Source: an uncultured Bacteroidota bacterium (GTDB taxonomy: Bacteria > Bacteroidota > Bacteroidia > JABEUT01). From it: DNA of 64,000 nucleotides. The stretch spans positions 1 through 64,000 of the forward strand of contig CAIUPO010000016.1 of assembly GCA_903901055.1 (NCBI GenBank), given 5' to 3'. The translations under genes were made by a program, and so were the position numbers. This document shows, one piece after another, positions 58,534-64,000 of this stretch. Below the pieces are notes generated by a model that saw nothing but the letters and a program-made list of their open reading frames with translations, did no database searches and was not told where the DNA came from. Each line of letters starts with the position of its first letter. Position 1 is the first letter of the stretch.

Positions 58534-61500
58534 ATGAAAAGAAATATCCTGTCTTTGTGTGCAAGTTTCGCCGTTGTTTTCGCAACAGCTTTTACAACCA
58601 CAGTTAATGCTCAAACTGCCCCCCTTACCCCCGAACAAATTGAAACATTTGGTGCAAGCTGGAATACAGCATTGGAAAATGTAAGAGTAAAATATGGAGC
58701 CTCTACCAAGGATTATGAAACCTTTAAGCGATTTGACTTAAATGCTTTGCAACTATTAAAAGCGCAGGTTCTGCATAAGGTTAAAGAAGGACATTTCGAG
58801 CAGTCGACTCTTACCTCTTCAGAAAAGGATAACGAACTTGACCTTGGTATTTTATATGAAAAGTTCCTGAAAGCGAAAAAGACTTACCCGACCTCAGTTG
58901 AAGAATATTCATTTGAACATAAGATTTCCACCACTAATCCATGCGACTCAACTGGTTGCACCAATATCGGGTTTGAAGATGGTGATTTCTCAGGCTGGTA
59001 TGGTTACTATGCAACAAACAGTTCAACATTTACAACAATAAATATTACTGGTATTACCGGAGGTGCATTAGGTCCAGTAACCCAGGGTGCAGATGATCCG
59101 AATGTTACAACCTATACAGCTCAGCCGCATGATTACCAACTTAATATTACATCCAGTGGTTATGATAAAGTTGTTCCTACCATTCCAAGAGTATCGCCTT
59201 GGGGAGGAAGTCACTCGGTTATGCTTGGTGACAGCCAGATTATGTATTACGGGGTTGCTATTTTAAGTAAAACATTTTTGGTTACTCCAAATACTGCGAA
59301 TCTTACTTACCAATACGCTGTATTTCTTAATAATCCCGGACACCCGAAAACGGAACAGCCTTTTTTTGTTGTTGCAGTGCTTGACCAAAATGGCGACACC
59401 GTTCCAAACTGCGGTACATATAATGTAACTTCAGGTTACGGAACATCCAATTTTGACAGTATAAACTACTTAAGTGTTAAAACATATTACAGGGACTGGA
59501 CTATTGTAAACGTACCTTTGAAAAACTATGTTGGACAATGCGTTACTATTGAATTTAAAGTTGTTGACTGTGCTGCAGGAGGCCACTTTGGCTATGCGTA
59601 TGTAGATGCTACCTGCTCCCCACTTGGACTTATTGCATCCTCGCCGGGATTCTGCGGACAGGATTCAATTCTTTTAACAGCTCCTCCCGGGGCCCAAACT
59701 TATGCATGGACAGGGCCTACTAACGGAATTAAAGGGGATACAACCAAACAAAGCATCTGGGTTGACAGTACAGGTACATATAGAGTTATTACTATTCCTG
59801 TAACCGGTGCAAAATGCGCCGATACTTTAACCATTAATATTGGTAAAGCTCCCGGCCCACCTCCACACCCAAATTTTTATGCTGATACAGTTTGTGCCGG
59901 TAGCCCAACCAAGTTTTTTAATACCTCAAATCCAAGCAATGGAAAGTTCTCATGGGATTTTTATAACATAGGTGTTTACAACCTAACGGATACAAATAAT
60001 TTTAACCCAACTTGGAGTTATGCTACCCCTGGAGTGTACCATGTAAAATTGCATGAGATATATAATGGTTGTGGGGTAGACACGGTACTTACTATTGTAG
60101 TAGATACTATTCCTAAAGGTTCATTCAGTGCATCAAGCGGATGTACAAACACACCTGTTACCTTTACTAACTTAAGTTCAGGCGGACAGATATATAGCTG
60201 GAACTTTGGAGACCCTTCTTCCAATCCGTATGATACATCATCTGCTATGAACCCAGTTCATACATTTACTGCCGCAGGAACATATACTGTTACATTGATA
60301 GTAGGAAATAAAGGTCAATGCAAGGATACTGTGAAAGCTACATTTGTATTTACAGCACCACCTAAACCCATCATTACAGGCTTGGATACAATCTGTCCGG
60401 GAACTGAAGATACATTAAGGGTTACCGGTGGAACTACCTATGTTTGGACCATTAATGGTTCAACAAATAATTGGATTGCTGGTAAGCCAACCACCACGAC
60501 AACTTATGTTGTAAGGGCATATAATGGAAGCTGTGAGCATGATACATCATTTACAGTGAATGTTGTTCCGACACCTGCAGCACTTATAAAAGCTTCGAAA
60601 GATAGTGTTTGCGCAGGCGATACCTTAACCTTGCAAGCTAGTGGCGCCACTTCTTATACATGGGAGCCCGGTGGTTCTACTTCCAAATCAATTACCGTAA
60701 CCTTGTCTACAATTAAGACCTATACATTGGAAGGACACGGAGGTAAATGCCTTGCACTGGATTCTATAAAGCTTACATTAATAAAACCAATTACTGCCAA
60801 GGCAACCCAAAGCACAGATTCTATCTGCCCCGGCTCTTCAGTTGTTCTTTCAACAGCAGTTTCAGGTTCAGTGGCAACAGGATATTTATGGAGTAACGGT
60901 GCAACAACATCTAGCATTACTGTTAGCCCTACAACTACCACAACCTACACAGCAACAGTAGAAGGAAAATGTAATAACGTTAACAACATACTTACCGTAA
61001 CAGTTGTTCCACCACCAGTTCCTACTATTAAAGGAACCCTTTGGAAGTGTAGTGGAGTAAAAGATACACTTAAGGTAACCAGTTCTACCAACCCTACTAC
61101 TTATGTATGGAGTAACGGTAAAACCACAACTACCTATATTACCGGCCCTATTTTTGCCGATTCAAATGTTTATGTTGTAGCTAAAAATGCGTTGGGTTGT
61201 TCCGACACAACATATTTCCATATTACGTTAAGGCATCCGCCTGCAATTACCTATATTCCACCGGCAATTGCCTGTGCAGGAAGTAACGTTCTGCTTACAG
61301 CTAAAGCAAGTGGTGTTGGACCATTTACCTATCAATGGTTACCTGGCAACCAAACAACGGATACTATTTCTGTGAGCCCGCTTACAAAAACTAGTTATAC
61401 AGTAATTGTTTCCAACGGTTGTAAATCTACAAAGGCAACATTGGTAACTCCGGATAATCCAAATGTTAAACCAAGCCCTGATAAAACAATTATCATTGGC

Positions 61501-61998
61501 GATGATACAGTTATCTGGGCGTATGGAAAGGGTATTGTAAGCTACAACTGGCAAGATACAAATGGTATAACCTGCCGTAATCCTCCGCTCTGCGATTCAA
61601 TAAGTGTTTCGCCAACAGTTACAACTACCTATACTGTATATGCAACCGATACAATGGGTTGTGTAGAAGCCAGGGTTATTACTGTATTTGTTGAGGTACC
61701 ATGTTTCGATATTATAGTACCTAACGTTATAACCCCTAACTATGCCGGACCCGGTGGAACTAACGGTGGTTATAATAATGAATTCTATATTCAGACAAAG
61801 TATATGGATGGATGGTCAGTAACAATCTATGACCGTTGGGGCAAGGAGATGTTCAAATCAACCGATCCGAACAAATTCTGGAATTGTACTACCGAAAGCG
61901 GTGCAGAAGCATCCGATGGTGTGTACTACTACATCATAACCGGAAGTTGTCAGCAAAGAACCTATAAAAAACAAGGTTTCGTGCAGGTGATTCGATAA
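58534..61998 (+). CDS. Large secreted adhesin-like protein with PKD domains and T9SS type B (gliding-associated) C-terminal domain
   Basis: 1154 residues. Signal peptide RNILSLCASFAVVFATAFTTTVNAQ; an N-terminal helical region; a discoidin/jelly-roll-like domain about 140-370 (CTNIGFEDGDFSGWYGY); two PKD domains about 445-610 (GQIYSWNFGDPSSNPYDTSSAMNPVHTF); then five Ig-like units each with C-x-G...YxWxxG...T.TYTV (about 615-1050). The last 90 residues (IIVPNVITPN...WSVTIYDRWGKEMFKS...GVYYYIITG) are the gliding motility-associated type B sorting domain. Exported by T9SS and probably surface-attached. Type B cargos are often linked to PorP/SprF partners; none lies adjacent. Confidence 0.9.
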   Translation: MKRNILSLCASFAVVFATAFTTTVNAQTAPLTPEQIETFGASWNTALENVRVKYGASTKDYETFKRFDLNALQLLKAQVLHKVKEGHFEQSTLTSSEKDNELDLGILYEKFLKAKKTYPTSVEEYSFEHKISTTNPCDSTGCTNIGFEDGDFSGWYGYYATNSSTFTTINITGITGGALGPVTQGADDPNVTTYTAQPHDYQLNITSSGYDKVVPTIPRVSPWGGSHSVMLGDSQIMYYGVAILSKTFLVTPNTANLTYQYAVFLNNPGHPKTEQPFFVVAVLDQNGDTVPNCGTYNVTSGYGTSNFDSINYLSVKTYYRDWTIVNVPLKNYVGQCVTIEFKVVDCAAGGHFGYAYVDATCSPLGLIASSPGFCGQDSILLTAPPGAQTYAWTGPTNGIKGDTTKQSIWVDSTGTYRVITIPVTGAKCADTLTINIGKAPGPPPHPNFYADTVCAGSPTKFFNTSNPSNGKFSWDFYNIGVYNLTDTNNFNPTWSYATPGVYHVKLHEIYNGCGVDTVLTIVVDTIPKGSFSASSGCTNTPVTFTNLSSGGQIYSWNFGDPSSNPYDTSSAMNPVHTFTAAGTYTVTLIVGNKGQCKDTVKATFVFTAPPKPIITGLDTICPGTEDTLRVTGGTTYVWTINGSTNNWIAGKPTTTTTYVVRAYNGSCEHDTSFTVNVVPTPAALIKASKDSVCAGDTLTLQASGATSYTWEPGGSTSKSITVTLSTIKTYTLEGHGGKCLALDSIKLTLIKPITAKATQSTDSICPGSSVVLSTAVSGSVATGYLWSNGATTSSITVSPTTTTTYTATVEGKCNNVNNILTVTVVPPPVPTIKGTLWKCSGVKDTLKVTSSTNPTTYVWSNGKTTTTYITGPIFADSNVYVVAKNALGCSDTTYFHITLRHPPAITYIPPAIACAGSNVLLTAKASGVGPFTYQWLPGNQTTDTISVSPLTKTSYTVIVSNGCKSTKATLVTPDNPNVKPSPDKTIIIGDDTVIWAYGKGIVSYNWQDTNGITCRNPPLCDSISVSPTVTTTYTVYATDTMGCVEARVITVFVEVPCFDIIVPNVITPNYAGPGGTNGGYNNEFYIQTKYMDGWSVTIYDRWGKEMFKSTDPNKFWNCTTESGAEASDGVYYYIITGSCQQRTYKKQGFVQVIR

Positions 61999-62014
61999 TA
62001 GTTGGCATATCAAA

Positions 62015-62058
62015 ACAAACTAAAAAGCCCGGCAATATTGCCGGGCTTTTTAGTTTGT
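62015..62058. terminator. Bidirectional terminator: 44-bp perfect palindrome
   Basis: A 22-bp arm ending AAAAAGCCCGGCAAT is followed at once by its exact reverse complement. It has a GC core flanked by A-run and T-run on both sides, so it ends transcription of both the adhesin (+) and the convergent radical SAM gene (-). Confidence 0.9.
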
Positions 62059-62135
62059 GTGACTAGCTAAATTGTCATTGTTTTTCGGGATTCCGAACGA
62101 AACAAAGTAGAGTGAGGAATCTGACTCTTAGTTAA

Positions 62136-63158
62136 CTACCCCCAAACCTTTGTTCCCTCGGTACAGTTTGTGCAGATATCTATTTCTTTACGCGAACGTA
62201 ATAAAGAGTGCCTGAAATTGCGGTATTTTTCACTGTTCCACAATTCTTTAAAAGACTGTTCTTTTAGCGAACCCATAGGATGAGAAGCATCTTTATCAAA
62301 ACAGCAAGGCACCACATTTCCGTCCCAGGTAATAACGCATGAGTTCCACATACGCCAGCAGTGGTTTAGCAGTTCATTTTTAATCTCGTACTTTCCTAAT
62401 GAGTTCTTTTTATACCTCGAATACTTTTGCTGTTCAGGTATTAATGGGTTGCCATTTTCATAATCATAAATCTGAACCGTTTTAAGCCTTACTTCATCAA
62501 TCCCAATCTCCTTTGCAAGTGCTTTAATTTCCGGTACCTGATGCTCATTAGCCTTTACCACCAAAAACTGGAATATCAGGTAAGGTGTTTTTGATTTCAG
62601 TTTCTTTTTCCATTCAGCTACATTTTTTGCACCTTCTAAAACCTTATCAAGTTTCCCTCCTATCCTGTAAGAAGAATAAGTTTCCTGTGTTGTACCATCA
62701 ATGGAAATAATAAGCCTGTCTAATCCAGATTCCACTGTTCTTTTTGCCACATCCGGAGTAAGGTAATGTGCATTGGTTGAGGTAGCCGTGTATATGCGCT
62801 TGGTAGAAGCATATTTCACCATATCTAAAAACTTAGGATTCAGATATGGTTCTCCCTGAAAATAAAATGTAAGGTAAGTAAGGTGCGGTGCAAATTCATC
62901 AATAACCTCTTTGAAGAAATCATCTTTCAGCATACCTGTATTCCTGGTAAACTCTCTGAGTCCGCTAGGACATTGCGGGCAGCGGAGATTGCATGAAGTT
63001 GTAGGCTCAAAAGAAATACTTATAGGCAGGCCCATGTGCGCAGGCTTACCGGTTAACCGCGATAACTGGTAACTGAACAATACCTTTCCTCCGTTCCAGA
63101 TTTTATAGGCTGAAAGTTTGGATGCGATATTTAAACTATCTCTTAGTTTTCCTGACAA
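62136..63158 (-). CDS. Radical SAM / SPASM domain protein
   Basis: The iron-sulfur motif CNLRCPQC lies in SISFEPTTSCNLRCPQCPSGLREFTRNTGML. The SPASM region near the C-terminus has Cys in CWRMWNSCVITWDGNVVPCCFDKD and IDICTNC, which would hold auxiliary clusters. The ORF track starts at TTG 63188, but a strong -7 element (63176-63183) overlaps that start; TTG 63158 (341 residues) or ATG 63035 are the next candidates and I list 63158. Family members modify peptides or small molecules; the substrate is unknown and no precursor peptide is seen nearby. Confidence 0.83.
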   Translation of the reverse strand: MSGKLRDSLNIASKLSAYKIWNGGKVLFSYQLSRLTGKPAHMGLPISISFEPTTSCNLRCPQCPSGLREFTRNTGMLKDDFFKEVIDEFAPHLTYLTFYFQGEPYLNPKFLDMVKYASTKRIYTATSTNAHYLTPDVAKRTVESGLDRLIISIDGTTQETYSSYRIGGKLDKVLEGAKNVAEWKKKLKSKTPYLIFQFLVVKANEHQVPEIKALAKEIGIDEVRLKTVQIYDYENGNPLIPEQQKYSRYKKNSLGKYEIKNELLNHCWRMWNSCVITWDGNVVPCCFDKDASHPMGSLKEQSFKELWNSEKYRNFRHSLLRSRKEIDICTNCTEGTKVWG

Positions 63159-63175
63159 GCTGGGGTAAATTATGG

Positions 63176-63183
63176 CAAAGATA
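63176..63183 (-). promoter_or_regulatory. -7 promoter element TATCTTTG of the radical SAM gene
   Basis: CAAAGATA on the plus strand; heptamer locus G begins 8 bases upstream. It overlaps the first codons of the longest ORF and so argues for a shorter protein. Confidence 0.55.
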
Positions 63184-63191
63184 GGCAAAGC

Positions 63192-63264
63192 AGGTATAAG
63201 ATATGAGCTATAAGATAAGGCCAGCCACTATTAACATATAACTTACGACTTATGGCTTACGACT
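63192..63264. repeat. Heptamer-array hairpin, locus G
   Basis: Left arm 63192-63219: AGGTATA AGATATG AGCTATA AGATAAG. Right arm 63237-63264 read in reverse: AGTCGTA AGCCATA AGTCGTA AGTTATA. It fills nearly the whole space between divergent -7 elements (gaps of 8 and 6 bases), covering both -33 positions. Confidence 0.85.
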
Positions 63265-63270
63265 TATATG

Positions 63271-63278
63271 TAACTTTG
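63271..63278 (+). promoter_or_regulatory. -7 promoter element TAACTTTG of murF
   Basis: TAnnTTTG match ending only 7 bases before the murF ATG, so the transcript would be leaderless or nearly so. Confidence 0.5.
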
Positions 63279-63285
63279 GCGTGCT

Positions 63286-64000
63286 ATGGCGTACACTATT
63301 TTAGAAGTTGCAGATATACTTCAGGCTGAATTAAAGTTTAATCCGGCAGTGAAGGATATGGCTATTAAGCAACTGTTAATAGACAGCCGCACACTGGCAG
63401 AACCTGACGGTGTTTTGTTTGTGGCTTTAAAAACACATAACAACGATGGCCATCGGTTTATTAAACAACTCTATGAAAAAGGAGTACGGATATTTCTGTT
63501 GAATTCAGATTACGAGGACGTCAGTGCATACAGCGAAGCCGTTTTTATTAAAGTTCCGGACACCCTTGCAGCCCTTCAGCAATTGGCCGCATGGCACCGC
63601 AAACATTTCGATATTCCCGTTCTGGCGATTACAGGAAGCAATGGAAAAACAATTGTGAAAGAATGGCTTTACCAATTACTTTCTCCCGATAAAAATATAG
63701 TGAAGAGTCCGTTGAGTTATAACTCGCAGGTTGGTGTTCCGCTTTCTGTATGGCAGTTAGACAATACCAATGAGCTAGGCATTTTTGAAGCGGGAATTTC
63801 GCAACCCGGTGAAATGGAAAAGCTCGAACCAATTATTGCTCCCACAATAGGAATCCTTACCAACATTGGCGAAGCACATGGAGCCAACTTTAAAGACAAG
63901 ACTGAAAAGATTGAAGAAAAACTGAAACTTTTCCGGAATGTTAAAACACTTATTTACTGCAATGACTATTCGGAGGTTGATACCTATATAAAGTCTAATT
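63286..64000 (+). CDS. murF: UDP-N-acetylmuramoyl-tripeptide-D-alanyl-D-alanine ligase (MurF), 5' part, cut by window end
   Basis: Open from ATG 63286 to the window end (238 codons), absent from the ORF track because no stop is reached. Translation begins MAYTILEVADILQAELK. MurF features: LLIDSRTLAEPDGVLFVALKT, DGHRFIKQLYEKGV (substrate domain), ITGSNGKTIVKEWL with the ATP loop at 117-122, SYNSQVGVPLSVWQL and EAGISQPGEMEKLEPIIAPTIGILTNIGEAHG. The wording of these blocks matches the bifunctional MurF-alanine racemase fusions common in Bacteroidota, but the racemase half would lie beyond the window. It adds D-Ala-D-Ala to the peptidoglycan precursor. Confidence 0.92.
   Translation, partial: MAYTILEVADILQAELKFNPAVKDMAIKQLLIDSRTLAEPDGVLFVALKTHNNDGHRFIKQLYEKGVRIFLLNSDYEDVSAYSEAVFIKVPDTLAALQQLAAWHRKHFDIPVLAITGSNGKTIVKEWLYQLLSPDKNIVKSPLSYNSQVGVPLSVWQLDNTNELGIFEAGISQPGEMEKLEPIIAPTIGILTNIGEAHGANFKDKTEKIEEKLKLFRNVKTLIYCNDYSEVDTYIKSN

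Noticed and set aside
1-64000. tRNA, rRNA, CRISPR arrays, integrases or insertion sequence transposases
   Set aside because: I read all gaps between genes on both strands and saw none; very small or divergent RNAs could still be missed without a covariance search.

Overview
The window reads as a chromosomal segment of a Bacteroidota bacterium. The evidence is: secreted proteins ending in type IX secretion (T9SS) sorting domains, both type A and type B; T9SS accessory genes (PorW/SprE-like lipoprotein and a DUF5103 plug protein); an extended ribosomal protein L21; a MurF of the kind often fused to alanine racemase in this phylum; and more than twenty copies of the Bacteroidota -7 promoter word TAnnTTTG just upstream of genes. 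Composition is AT-rich throughout. I see no rRNA, tRNA, CRISPR array, prophage or complete insertion sequence. The order within Bacteroidota cannot be fixed from what I can see; Chitinophagales or Sphingobacteriales-like is a guess.

Layout. 0.4-2.4 kb: ECF sigma factor translationally coupled to a membrane-anchored beta-barrel protein, then a gap with three hairpins. 2.8-5.6 kb: polysaccharide O-acetylation pair (AlgJ/AlgX-like and MBOAT). 5.7-12.7 kb: Gly/Ser/Lys-rich secreted protein, a degenerate Fic-like protein, and three T9SS type A cargo proteins. 12.9-22.3 kb: TMTC-like glycosyltransferase with TPRs, fatty acid hydroxylase, PorW/SprE, acyl-CoA carboxylase beta subunit, a lipoprotein, T9SS plug. 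22.4-31.2 kb: cysteine desulfurase, TatD, a tandem pair of DUF4139 proteins, a membrane patatin, two thioredoxin-fold proteins. 31.2-42 kb: MBL-fold protein and acyltransferase 3, ChaN-like, HemL, leucyl aminopeptidase, HEAT-like protein, class A beta-lactamase, a Tat-exported aminotransferase, L21/L27. 42-49.7 kb: a pseudo-receiver with membrane anchor plus a 29-residue membrane peptide, a second carboxylase beta subunit, GNAT, beta-barrel, NHL lipoprotein, LptF/G permease, GT2. 49.8-64 kb: PruA, an inverted-repeat-flanked four-helix-bundle gene, SIS isomerase, MutS, TPR protein, M20 dipeptidase, a large type B T9SS adhesin, a radical SAM/SPASM enzyme, and the 5' part of murF.

The strongest unexplained signal lies between genes. 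At least seven loci carry tandem 7-base words in the same phase (each word usually begins AG, and each locus has its own sequence), several arranged as two inverted arms forming hairpins. In seven instances at six loci (an eighth differs by one base) the array starts 2-8 bases upstream of a -7 promoter element, so it covers the position where a -33 element would be. At an eighth place (51394-51820) the same kind of heptamer arms, 33 bases and 32/33 identical, flank a complete four-helix-bundle (23S-IVS/Avd-like) gene, which looks like a larger, gene-carrying version of the element. One short element (56792-56883) is bordered by a 9-base direct repeat, as expected for a target-site duplication. 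Together these suggest a mobile or formerly mobile family of hairpin elements linked to promoters and to a four-helix-bundle protein.

Functional themes: cell-surface construction (T9SS export, polysaccharide O-acetylation, possible protein O-glycosylation, LPS transport, peptidoglycan), fatty-acid/propionate metabolism, and housekeeping (MutS, L21/L27, HemL, PruA).
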